The notes below the pieces were generated by a model. That model saw only the letters and a list, made by a program, of their open reading frames with translations, was not told the DNA's origin and made no database searches. Made by a program: the position numbers and the translations under genes. DNA of 52,404 bases from CAYVXE01 sp964455375 (lineage in GTDB: Bacteria; Zhuqueibacterota; Zhuqueibacteria; Oceanimicrobiales; Oceanimicrobiaceae). Shown piece by piece: positions 17,149-25,557 of the stretch. The first letter of the stretch is position 1. Each line of letters begins with the position of its first letter. Location: positions 1 through 52,404 of the forward strand of contig CAYVXE010000022.1 in NCBI GenBank assembly GCA_964455375.1, written 5' to 3'.

Positions 17149-20100
17149 ATGAATCAATTTCCCCAAAAAGTTATTATCCTTGGCAGCTCGGCATTGAAAA
17201 TTGGTGAGGCTGGTGAATTCGATTATTCCGGGAGCCAGTCGATTAAGGCGCTCAAAGATGCCGGTATAAAAACCATTCTGGTCAATCCTAACATTGCCAC
17301 GATTCAAACCTCGGAGCATCTGGCAGACAAAATTTATTTTCTGCCGGTCACTGCTGAATTCGTGGAGAAAATTATTGAAAAAGAAAAACCTGACAGCATT
17401 TTACTTTCCTTCGGCGGACAGACAGCTTTAAATTGTGGAATTGAGTTGCATGACCGCGGCATTCTCAAAAAGAACTGCGTAAAGGTCTTAGGCACACCCA
17501 TCCAGTCAATTAAAGACACAGAAGACCGTGGTCTTTTTGTAAAAAAACTAAATGAAATAGATGTCTCAGTCCCGCGTAGTTTCACAGCTCATTCTTTAGA
17601 TGAAGCTGTTGAAACAGCAGAAAAAATCGGTTTTCCTGTCATGATTCGCATTGCCTATGCCCTGGGTGGCCTCGGTTCCGGTATTTGTGTTTCGCCAGAC
17701 GAGGTACGGGCGCTTGCTGAAAAAGCATTTTCGTACACGAATCAGATCCTCATTGAAGAATACCTTGAAGGCTGGAAAGAAATCGAATACGAGGTTGTTC
17801 GCGATAAATATGACAATTGTGTCACTGTGTGCAATATGGAAAATTTTGATCCGCTCGGAATTCACACCGGTGAAAGTATTGTTGTAGCCCCGAGTCAAAC
17901 ATTAAATAATTATGAATATCACATGTTGCGCGAAATTTCTATTCGCGTGATACGGCATATCGGGATTGTAGGTGAGTGTAATATTCAGTTCGCGTTGAAT
18001 CCGGAAAATAATGCGTACAGAGTGATCGAGGTAAACCCCCGCCTGTCGCGCAGTTCCGCATTAGCGTCGAAAGCGACAGGTTACCCACTTGCATTTGTGG
18101 CGGCAAAATTGGCTTTGGGATTGGGTTTGACCGAATTGAAGAATTCCATCACGCAGACAACGATGGCATGTTTTGAACCGGCATTAGATTACATCGTCGT
18201 GAAAATACCACGTTGGGATTTGAAAAAGTTTAAACGGGTATCCACTCGAATTGGCTCCGGCATGAAATCCGTTGGCGAAGTCATGGCAATCGGCCGCAGT
18301 TTTGAAGAGGCACTGCAAAAGGCGCTGCGGATGCTCAATATTGACGTAAACGGTCTGACCGGGAACAGGGATTTCAAATTTGAAAATATAAAAAATGAAT
18401 TGGAGAATCCCACTGATTTGCGCATTTTTGCAATCGCCGAAGCGCTGAAGGCAGACTATTCCGTGGAGGACGTTCATAAGTTAACCCATATTCAGAAATG
18501 GTTTTTGTATAAAATTCAGCATTGTCTCGCAATTGAACGCGTGTTAGCAAAATATGCAAATGGTATTTGCCCGAGAGGGACGCTTTTGGAGGCAAAGCGG
18601 AACGGATTTTCCGATCTGCAGATCGCCTGTGCATTGAACACTACGGAAGATGACGTGCGTGGAATGCGTAAAAATTATGGCCTGCGCCCGTGTGTGAAAC
18701 AAATCGATACCCTGGCCGCTGAATTTCCTGCACAGACAAATTATCTTTATCTTACCTACAACGGTTCAACGGACGACTGCGATTTTTATCCGCATAAATC
18801 GGTCATGGTCCTGGGATCGGGTGCCTACCGGATTGGCAGTTCGGTTGAGTTTGACTGGTGTTGTGTGAATGCAGTCTATACCTTACGACAACTTGGTTAT
18901 GAGACGATCCTCGTTAATTACAATCCCGAGACTGTGAGTACGGATTACGATGAATGCGACCGGCTTTATTTCGATGACCTCAGTTTCGAAACGATTTATG
19001 AAATCTATGCGAAGGAAACTCCTTTGGGAATGATCATTTCCATGGGTGGGCAGATTCCCAATAATCTGGCGGTTAAATTTCATCAGGAAGGGATGAAGGT
19101 TTTCGGCACCGCAGCGGAGAATATTGACCGCGCTGAAAACAGACACAAATTTTCGTCTCTATTGGATGAATTGGGGATTGATCAGCCGAGTTGGGAAGAG
19201 TTGGTTTCAACCGAAGAGGCAAAAATGTTTGCCGGCAAAGTTAGTTATCCGGTGTTGGTAAGACCTTCTTATGTGCTTAGTGGCGCTGCAATGGGTGTCG
19301 CTGCAACGGATGAAGAATTGACAAAATTTCTTGAAAAAGCTGTGGATATTTCACGCGAGTACCCTGTGGTAATCAGCAAATTTTTGGAGAACGCCAAGGA
19401 AATTGAATTTGATGGTGTCGCTCAGAATGGTGACATTGTGCTGCATGCCATTTCTGAACACGTTGAAAACGCCGGTGTCCATTCCGGGGACGCCACACTG
19501 GTTTTACCTCCGCAAAGAACTTACCTTGAAACGCTCAGGCAAATTCGAACCATTTCAAAGAAAATTGCCATGGCATTAGAAATTACCGGTCCCTTTAATA
19601 TCCAATATATCGCCAAAAACAATGACGTCAAAGTCATCGAGTGCAATTTGAGAGCATCGCGTAGTTTTCCTTTTGTGTCAAAAGTGTGCAAGGTGAATTT
19701 CATCGACAATGCAGTACGGGTTATGATGAATGAGCCGGTAAAAGATAAAACGAACGCTTTTCTTGATTTACAATATGTCGGCGTGAAAGCCCCGCAGTTT
19801 TCCTTTACCCGCTTAATTGGAGCGGATCCTACTTTGGGCGTGGAGATGGCATCCACCGGTGAGGTCGCATGCCTGGGGGATAATTTTGAAGAAGCATTTC
19901 TAAAGGCCTTGATATCAGTGGGCTTTAAACTGCCCATTCGTTCGATTCTGATTTCCACTGGACCTCTGGAAAACAAAGCCGAGTTTATCCAAAGCGCCAG
20001 ACAGTTAATTGAGCTTGGTGTTAAGATTTATTCAACAAGTGGAACGGCAAAATTTATGCGTCAGTATGATGTGACGTGTGACGTTTTGAATTGGCCCCTC

Positions 20101-20340
20101 CAGAAGAAGAGTCCAAATGTTTTGGATTATCTCGGAAGCCAAAAAATCGACATCGTGATCAACATCCCCAAAAATTATCAAGAAGAGGAATTAACCAACG
20201 ATTACATTATTCGCCGGAAAGCAGTGGATTTTGGTGTGCCGTTGATAACAAACCTGCAGCTTGCGAAGCGGTTTGTGGACGCTATTTCTATTCAAAAAAC
20301 TGCAAAACTGCAAATAAAAAGTTGGGACGAGTACCAATAA
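17149..20340 (+). CDS. carB: Carbamoyl-phosphate synthase large subunit (CarB)
   Basis: 1063 aa from ATG 17149, complete. Two homologous ATP-grasp halves each open with a phosphate-binding region: LGSSALKIGEAGEFDYSG near the start and LGSGAYRIGSSVEFDW near residue 557. Metal-binding ends are VIEVNPRLSRSSA and VIECNLRASRSFP. The C-terminal MGS-like regulatory domain (about 930-1050) carries LISTGPLENKAEF and STSGTAKFM. It makes carbamoyl phosphate from bicarbonate, ammonia and two ATP. A TTG at 17119 is in frame, but the family start is MNQFPQKVIILG. The ALKIGEAGEFDYSG variant is typical of FCB-type CarB proteins. Confidence 0.96.
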   Translation: MNQFPQKVIILGSSALKIGEAGEFDYSGSQSIKALKDAGIKTILVNPNIATIQTSEHLADKIYFLPVTAEFVEKIIEKEKPDSILLSFGGQTALNCGIELHDRGILKKNCVKVLGTPIQSIKDTEDRGLFVKKLNEIDVSVPRSFTAHSLDEAVETAEKIGFPVMIRIAYALGGLGSGICVSPDEVRALAEKAFSYTNQILIEEYLEGWKEIEYEVVRDKYDNCVTVCNMENFDPLGIHTGESIVVAPSQTLNNYEYHMLREISIRVIRHIGIVGECNIQFALNPENNAYRVIEVNPRLSRSSALASKATGYPLAFVAAKLALGLGLTELKNSITQTTMACFEPALDYIVVKIPRWDLKKFKRVSTRIGSGMKSVGEVMAIGRSFEEALQKALRMLNIDVNGLTGNRDFKFENIKNELENPTDLRIFAIAEALKADYSVEDVHKLTHIQKWFLYKIQHCLAIERVLAKYANGICPRGTLLEAKRNGFSDLQIACALNTTEDDVRGMRKNYGLRPCVKQIDTLAAEFPAQTNYLYLTYNGSTDDCDFYPHKSVMVLGSGAYRIGSSVEFDWCCVNAVYTLRQLGYETILVNYNPETVSTDYDECDRLYFDDLSFETIYEIYAKETPLGMIISMGGQIPNNLAVKFHQEGMKVFGTAAENIDRAENRHKFSSLLDELGIDQPSWEELVSTEEAKMFAGKVSYPVLVRPSYVLSGAAMGVAATDEELTKFLEKAVDISREYPVVISKFLENAKEIEFDGVAQNGDIVLHAISEHVENAGVHSGDATLVLPPQRTYLETLRQIRTISKKIAMALEITGPFNIQYIAKNNDVKVIECNLRASRSFPFVSKVCKVNFIDNAVRVMMNEPVKDKTNAFLDLQYVGVKAPQFSFTRLIGADPTLGVEMASTGEVACLGDNFEEAFLKALISVGFKLPIRSILISTGPLENKAEFIQSARQLIELGVKIYSTSGTAKFMRQYDVTCDVLNWPLQKKSPNVLDYLGSQKIDIVINIPKNYQEEELTNDYIIRRKAVDFGVPLITNLQLAKRFVDAISIQKTAKLQIKSWDEYQ

Positions 20341-20610
20341 ACATTTTAAGAATTCGTCATTTTTCTTTGAATTGTAAATGAAATATCTATCTTAACAAAG
20401 CCTTAAAATACTTTCCTTAAGCCCTCCCTTTAAGTGTGTAATTATTATATTAGCTACTCAAGTTTTTTGATTTTTTTGAATATTTAATTAAAGGTTTTAA
20501 AGGATCTGACCGCAATTAATAACATAACCACTAATCTATTGAAAAAAAAGCGCTTAGTTAAACAGCAAAGACATTCCTTTTGAAACAAACATCCTGCGTT
20601 AAAACTAGTT

Positions 20611-20626
20611 TGGTACGGTGATTGCA
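20611..20626 (+). promoter_or_regulatory. Sigma-54 (RpoN) -24/-12 promoter
   Basis: TGGTACGGTGATTGCA matches the consensus TGGYACG-N4-TTGCW at every fixed position with the exact spacing. Transcription would start near 20637, leaving a leader of about 190 nt before the GT-C gene. Sigma-54 promoters need an activator ATPase, so this block is probably switched by a signal through an enhancer-binding protein encoded elsewhere. Confidence 0.75.
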
Positions 20627-20687
20627 TAGATTAGGTAATTTTCTTGATATGTCAATTTGATACATTTGTTTTCTCGTTTCTTTAGTG

Positions 20688-20732
20688 TTAGATAACTGTT
20701 TAAAATATAGTGTAATACAGATAGTTATCTAA
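20688..20732. promoter_or_regulatory. 10 bp perfect inverted repeat in the leader
   Basis: TTAGATAACT (20688-20697) and AGTTATCTAA (20723-20732) are exact reverse complements separated by 25 nt. It lies between the predicted sigma-54 start and the gene at 20828. It could be a pair of operator half-sites or an RNA stem-loop in the leader; its AT-richness would make a weak hairpin. Confidence 0.5.
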
Positions 20733-20827
20733 AGGATTCTTGTGTTTACAAATGGAGAATAGGAGTATCTATATTTTTTAGTTTGTAACAGAATGAATCA
20801 AAATGTTTCAGATTGGACGGATATGGA

Positions 20828-22543
20828 ATGGAGCGTATGGAATTAGTAAAGCTTCCCGGAGTTAAAAAGTATACAAAGAACAATACTGCCGGATTAGGTA
20901 ATATCAATATAAATCTGGTACTGGTGATCTTATTTGTTGCAGGTTTTGCATTTCGTGTATTTTTAATGCATTACAGATTTGCTGTAACATTTGATGAAGT
21001 GAATTATTTAAAGCTGGGAGTCAGTGCATATAAAAATGGATTTTCCAGTGCTTTACATACATATTGGTCACCTTTGTTGCCGGTCCTGATTGCAGTTACA
21101 TGTAAGTTGTTTTCTAATTATGAATTGGCGGCTCGTTTCGTTTCCATCTTTGCAGGTTCGCTTCTCATTTTTCCCGTCTACTGGTTGGGGGAATATGTCT
21201 ATAGTAAAAAAGTGAGTTTGTTGGCTGCGTTTTTCGTTGCGTTTTATCCGCCTCTGGTTTTTCAATCGACGCAAATTTTGACAGAACCGGTTTATATGTT
21301 GTTGGCCACAACGGTAATGTTTTTCGGGCTGAAAATGTTGTATGAATATTCAGTTGCTTATGCATTTTTTTCAGGATTAATCAGTGGGTTGCTTTATTTA
21401 ATCCATCCTCTGGGGTTCGGGTTTACACTTTTGTTAATATTCTGGATAATAGCAGGGACTCTGTTTAAATTATTTTTAATCAATAAATTCCGTTTAATAT
21501 ATCTGATTTTGTCGTTCTTGTTTGGTTTTCTTGTCATTGCTAGTCCTTATTTATTTTATTTGAAAAACGTTACCGGCACCTGGACACTCAGTGCGAAAGC
21601 TTCGGCCAATCAACAGATGGAAGCGCATGTGCCGGGTGGAGTGGATCTGTTTAGATCGTTAGATGAACAGAACAAACACGTGGTTATCGATCAAATATAT
21701 CATCAGGGAGATTTTATTCAGGCGACACAAGCAGGTAAAAGGCCGGTTGAACATGTTGCATTAAAACCTCTGCTTGTTAAGTATATTGAGAATGTGTCGA
21801 AAATGTTTAGTCAGGCGATCCCCCAATCTTTAACGCTCATCCCATTGATGTTTTTGAGTCTTGGTCTGTTAGGCCATACCTGGTTAAATAAACAGGGCAT
21901 AAAGATTCTATATTTGTTGAGTTGTATCGTGTTTTATTGGCTAATCGTCATACCTTTGTTTCATATTAATTTACGATATCTGTCACCACTCCTGCCATTG
22001 TGTTCAATATGGATTGCAGGTGGAGCCTATCATGTCTACGATTGGCTTAGTGACTATTTACCTTTAGCAAAATTTTCATATAAACAAAGAATAGCGCCGA
22101 ACCGGATTGCAATGGTGATCATTCTCTTTGCATTTCTGGGGGGTAGCTTTTTGCCTGAATTGGGCAAGGTACTTCATTTAAGCCCAACTTCAAGCGACTA
22201 TTACGCAGATCCTGTTGGTCAGAAAAGAGCGGGGCTTTGGCTCCAGAAAAATGCTGACAAACCCCCCGTTATCATGAGCCGGAATCATGCTGTTGACGTT
22301 TATGCAGGCAATTACAATATAAAAGAATCTGTGACAATTCCTGTTAACAAGATTAATCGGATTATTGAATATGCCAAAAATCGTGGGGTAAATTATCTCG
22401 TTTTAAATGAACGTTATGAAAGAGATTATGAACAGATTGCATTTTTGCTCGATGGTAAAAATATACCAGATGGATTACAATTAATTTATCGTGAAAAGGA
22501 TCCGTCCGGGTTAATTACAGTAATTTATGAATTCCATAGTTAA
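20828..22543 (+). CDS. GT-C (GT39/ArnT-like) membrane glycosyltransferase
   Basis: About 571 aa from ATG 20828. TTG 20813 and ATG 20837 are alternatives, and none has a clean ribosome site. It has 10 or more membrane segments. The first extracytoplasmic loop has FAVTFDEVNYLKLG, with the acidic pair used by GT-C enzymes, followed by YWSPLLPVLIA, and HINLRYLSPLLPL lies in a late segment. The C-terminal soluble part includes PVGQKRAGLWLQKNAD. It should transfer a sugar from a polyprenyl-phosphate donor in the periplasm. First gene of the predicted sigma-54 transcript; the next gene starts 4 nt after its stop. Confidence 0.87.
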   Translation: MERMELVKLPGVKKYTKNNTAGLGNININLVLVILFVAGFAFRVFLMHYRFAVTFDEVNYLKLGVSAYKNGFSSALHTYWSPLLPVLIAVTCKLFSNYELAARFVSIFAGSLLIFPVYWLGEYVYSKKVSLLAAFFVAFYPPLVFQSTQILTEPVYMLLATTVMFFGLKMLYEYSVAYAFFSGLISGLLYLIHPLGFGFTLLLIFWIIAGTLFKLFLINKFRLIYLILSFLFGFLVIASPYLFYLKNVTGTWTLSAKASANQQMEAHVPGGVDLFRSLDEQNKHVVIDQIYHQGDFIQATQAGKRPVEHVALKPLLVKYIENVSKMFSQAIPQSLTLIPLMFLSLGLLGHTWLNKQGIKILYLLSCIVFYWLIVIPLFHINLRYLSPLLPLCSIWIAGGAYHVYDWLSDYLPLAKFSYKQRIAPNRIAMVIILFAFLGGSFLPELGKVLHLSPTSSDYYADPVGQKRAGLWLQKNADKPPVIMSRNHAVDVYAGNYNIKESVTIPVNKINRIIEYAKNRGVNYLVLNERYERDYEQIAFLLDGKNIPDGLQLIYREKDPSGLITVIYEFHS

Positions 22544-22547
22544 GTAA

Positions 22548-24023
22548 ATGTTCACAAGAAATAAAATTGTTATAAAACTTTTGTCAGGATTTTCAATTCT
22601 GTTTTTGTTGGTAAACTCCACCGGATCTTCTAAGATGTTTAAATGGTTGATAGCACTTTTCGTTTTACTGTTTTGCATCGTAATATTTCTACAGATGAAA
22701 AATAAAGAGGAGGTGCTATTAAAAGCAGCCTTGTTTACACTGCCTTTTAGTGTCGGGTTTATTTACGACGGTGTACTTCAGGTAGATTTAATATTCGTTA
22801 CGGATGCACTGTTATTTTTACTCTGGGTGTTTTGGTTGTCGAGAGCAGATGCCTTCTCAGAAGGGAATATTTACTTGGGTAGTTTGGGAACTGCTGGAAT
22901 CATTAATGTGTTATGGTGTTCTCTTACATTTATTGTCGCCATTTCCCAAAAAGCTTCTGGGTTTGGTATTTATATGCTTGTTAAATCTCTTATGTTTTAC
23001 ATTTACCTGGCTAATAATATTAAGACACGCAAAAAACTTCAAATCGTGGTCTATTGGCTGTTAGCAGGGTTGTTATTTCAAGGGGTATTGGGTGTTGCAC
23101 AGTATTTTACGCGAAGCAGCTTGGGTCTGGGTTTCTTGGGTTCAAGTGCAAAAGCCTGGTCAACACAGATTTTCAGGGTAAGAGGAACGTTAGGTTACCC
23201 AAATCAATTTGGAGCATATTTGAATTTTCTTATTCCCTTGAGCTTTAGTCTTTATACATTCTCACGGAAGTCAAAATTAAAAACATTCTATGGGCTTGCC
23301 AGTATTTTTGGTTTAATGGCGTTAATGTTTTCTTTTTCACGGTCTTCCTGGGCGGGTCTAATTGTTTGTGCTGTGGTTTTTGTTGTTATTTTAATGCTTA
23401 AAAGAATGTTCTCTGCAAAATTGTTTGCAGCCATTCTGCTGGCGATTTTTGCGGTTGGAGTTATCGTCTTTATTAATTGGGATTTAATTCTAATAAGGTT
23501 TGAAAATGGTTCAACTGGTGAATATAGGGTTAAAATGGTTGACATTGCATTTAGCTTAATTAAAGACCACTGGTTTATTGGAGTCGGCCTGAATAATTAC
23601 CAATGGTACTCTTATCCGATATTCAAGTTTTGGCATCCCGTTCACAATACGTATTTACGCCTGGCTGCGGAGACTGGAATACCTGGATTGTTGATATTTT
23701 TATTTTTAGTTTTTTCATCACTTAGCAGTGCTTATCGCGGATTGAGATATCGGGATCGTCTCTTATTCGCCACATCATTAGGTGTTATAACAGGTCTTGT
23801 CGGTTTCCTGATTGCGATCAACTTTGGGCCGGAGTACCAACATTACCGAATTAAACTGTTGTTTTGGATCTTTGGTGCTTTAGCGGTTTCTGTACACAGG
23901 ATAAAGCGCTCCGAGGCTATTTCACAAAAAAGAAAGCAAGCGATAAATTCACAAAATTCAATGCTTCCTTTAAAGCCGAATAATGGGCGGGTAGCTCCTG
24001 ATAGATTGTCGTATCAACGATAG
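22548..24023 (+). CDS. O-antigen ligase/polymerase family protein (Wzy/WaaL-like)
   Basis: 491 aa with about 11-12 membrane segments. The signature region of the O-antigen ligase/polymerase family is clear: RVRGTLGYPNQFGAYL, then FSRSSWAGL, and the periplasmic loop KFWHPVHNTYLRLAAETGIPGL with the conserved His. It should polymerise lipid-linked repeat units, or ligate the chain to an acceptor, on the periplasmic face. It is the only such protein in the window, which makes it the likely polymerase for the products of both flippases. Confidence 0.9.
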   Translation: MFTRNKIVIKLLSGFSILFLLVNSTGSSKMFKWLIALFVLLFCIVIFLQMKNKEEVLLKAALFTLPFSVGFIYDGVLQVDLIFVTDALLFLLWVFWLSRADAFSEGNIYLGSLGTAGIINVLWCSLTFIVAISQKASGFGIYMLVKSLMFYIYLANNIKTRKKLQIVVYWLLAGLLFQGVLGVAQYFTRSSLGLGFLGSSAKAWSTQIFRVRGTLGYPNQFGAYLNFLIPLSFSLYTFSRKSKLKTFYGLASIFGLMALMFSFSRSSWAGLIVCAVVFVVILMLKRMFSAKLFAAILLAIFAVGVIVFINWDLILIRFENGSTGEYRVKMVDIAFSLIKDHWFIGVGLNNYQWYSYPIFKFWHPVHNTYLRLAAETGIPGLLIFLFLVFSSLSSAYRGLRYRDRLLFATSLGVITGLVGFLIAINFGPEYQHYRIKLLFWIFGALAVSVHRIKRSEAISQKRKQAINSQNSMLPLKPNNGRVAPDRLSYQR

Positions 24024-24066
24024 AGATGAGTTAAATAATCTATAAAATGCTATTTGGGAAGAGTGT

Positions 24067-25335
24067 ATGAAGATATTGATGATAGACAAGTATTATTTTA
24101 TAAAAGGTGGTGCTGAAACCTACATGTTTGAATTGAGCGAAATCCTTGAGTCCAGAGGCCATAAGGTGATTCCTTTTGCAATGAAACATGTAAATAATTT
24201 TGAAACCCCGTATGAGCGATACTTTGCACAAAACATTGACTATAATATTAAGTCTCCATTACAAAAAGCAGTCGCTTTTTTCAAAGTCACCGGTAGAATG
24301 ATCTACTCTAGGGATACACGCCAGCGATTAGAAGAACTGTTGCGAGAAGAAAGGCCGGATATTGCTCATCTGCATATGATCGATCATCAATTGTCGCCAT
24401 CCATTCTGCTTGCTCTTAAAAAGTTTGGTGTTCCTGCTATTCAAACCATTCATCAATATAAACTGGTTTGCCCCAATTACAGACTATACAATCCCGGTAC
24501 CGGAAAAGTATGTGAAAAGTGCCTGGATGGAAATTTGTTTCATCCCATTTTTGAGAGGTGCCATAAGAATTCCACTGCTGCCAGTATTGCTATTGCTCTT
24601 GAAAGCTCCATTCACAGGGCCATGCGAATTTATGAAAAGAATATCGATATTTTTCACGTACCCAGCAGGTTTATAGGTGAAAAAATGAGACAGGCCGGTG
24701 TAGGTGAAGATAACATCCGGCATTTATTTTACACCATCAAGATGGATAAATTCACACCACATTATAAAAGTAAGAACTATTTGTTGTATTACGGCCGTCT
24801 TGCGGATGAGAAGGGCATATTAACTTTATTAAAAGCGATGAAAGGTCTCCCGGGTGCACTATTAAAAATTGCAGGCGATGGACCACAAAAAGGTAAGTTG
24901 GAATTGTTTATTGCAAATAACGGTATGGAGAATGTCGAATTAGTAGGAAAAAAATCCGGTGATGAGTTGGAGTCGTTGGTGAAAAATGCCCGCTTCATCG
25001 TTGTTCCCTCAGAGTGGTATGATAATTCCCCCCTCGTCATTTATGAATCGTTTGCATACGGCAAACCTGTGATTGCGTCTAAAATGGGCGGGATGCCTGA
25101 ATTGATTGACCATGATGAAAATGGACTTTTGTTTGATGCTGGAGATGTCGACGATTTGAAGCGCCAGATGAAAATACTTTGGGAAAGCCCTCGGTTGGCA
25201 GTTAAATATGGTAAAGCTGCACGTGAGAAGGCAGAACGTGAATTCGATCCGGATGTTCATTATCAAAAAATTCTTCAGTGGTATGATGAATTGCTAAATT
25301 ATTCTGCTGTATTGGCCACTAATCATCTACAATGA
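24067..25335 (+). CDS. GT4 glycosyltransferase with a cysteine-rich insert
   Basis: 422 aa. It begins MKILMIDKYYFIKGGAETY, a classic GT4 start. QTIHQYKLVCPNYRLYNP is followed by a Cys cluster (VCEKCLDG, then FERCHKNS) that could bind a metal; the same insert occurs in a subset of EPS GT4 enzymes. The donor site is SEWYDNSPLVIYESFAYGKP with the paired Glu residues. It adds a sugar on the cytoplasmic side. It follows the polymerase gene after 43 nt. Confidence 0.92.
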   Translation: MKILMIDKYYFIKGGAETYMFELSEILESRGHKVIPFAMKHVNNFETPYERYFAQNIDYNIKSPLQKAVAFFKVTGRMIYSRDTRQRLEELLREERPDIAHLHMIDHQLSPSILLALKKFGVPAIQTIHQYKLVCPNYRLYNPGTGKVCEKCLDGNLFHPIFERCHKNSTAASIAIALESSIHRAMRIYEKNIDIFHVPSRFIGEKMRQAGVGEDNIRHLFYTIKMDKFTPHYKSKNYLLYYGRLADEKGILTLLKAMKGLPGALLKIAGDGPQKGKLELFIANNGMENVELVGKKSGDELESLVKNARFIVVPSEWYDNSPLVIYESFAYGKPVIASKMGGMPELIDHDENGLLFDAGDVDDLKRQMKILWESPRLAVKYGKAAREKAEREFDPDVHYQKILQWYDELLNYSAVLATNHLQ

Positions 25336-25401
25336 TGAATTTACCATTCAAGAGAAATTTGGAAATTAGCGGATGAGAAATCGTCATAAAAAAGCTGGAT
25401 T

Positions 25402-25557
25402 ATGAACATAGGTACAATGTTCATTTCCTTATTGGATGCATCTAAGTTAATCATGTTGGGACCGGGTATTTACCCGAACGCATTAGGACAGCATTTAGTT
25501 GCGACCGGACTGTTTAATTGGATTCAAGATTATTGGATGAATCAGAATGAGTTTTAA
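25402..25557 (+). CDS. Possible small protein, 51 aa, unrecognised
   Basis: An ATG at 25402 opens a 51-codon frame that ends 11 nt inside the next gene. The product includes LIMLGPGIYPNALGQHLVAT and ends WIQDYWMNQNEF, which has an ordinary protein-like composition. There is no good ribosome site, and I recognise no family. It could be a small membrane-associated peptide, a remnant of a lost gene, or chance. It fills most of the otherwise empty 211 bp gap before the flippase gene. Confidence 0.3.
   Translation: MNIGTMFISLLDASKLIMLGPGIYPNALGQHLVATGLFNWIQDYWMNQNEF

Larger units (their letters stand above)
20341..20827. other. 487 bp intergenic region ahead of the second EPS gene block
   Basis: No credible ORF. 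It contains a sigma-54-type promoter (20611-20626), an 8 bp palindrome AAGCGCTT at 20548-20555 upstream of it, a 10 bp perfect inverted repeat in the predicted leader (20688-20732), and a CCTTAA direct repeat at 20401-20406 and 20415-20420. No strong hairpin plus T-run terminator for carB is visible. Confidence 0.6.

Noticed and set aside
20661..20668. TACATTTG as a Bacteroidota-type -7 promoter element
   Set aside because: The -33 TTTG element is not at the required 19-21 nt spacing, and strong Shine-Dalgarno sites in the window argue against typical Bacteroidota gene starts.
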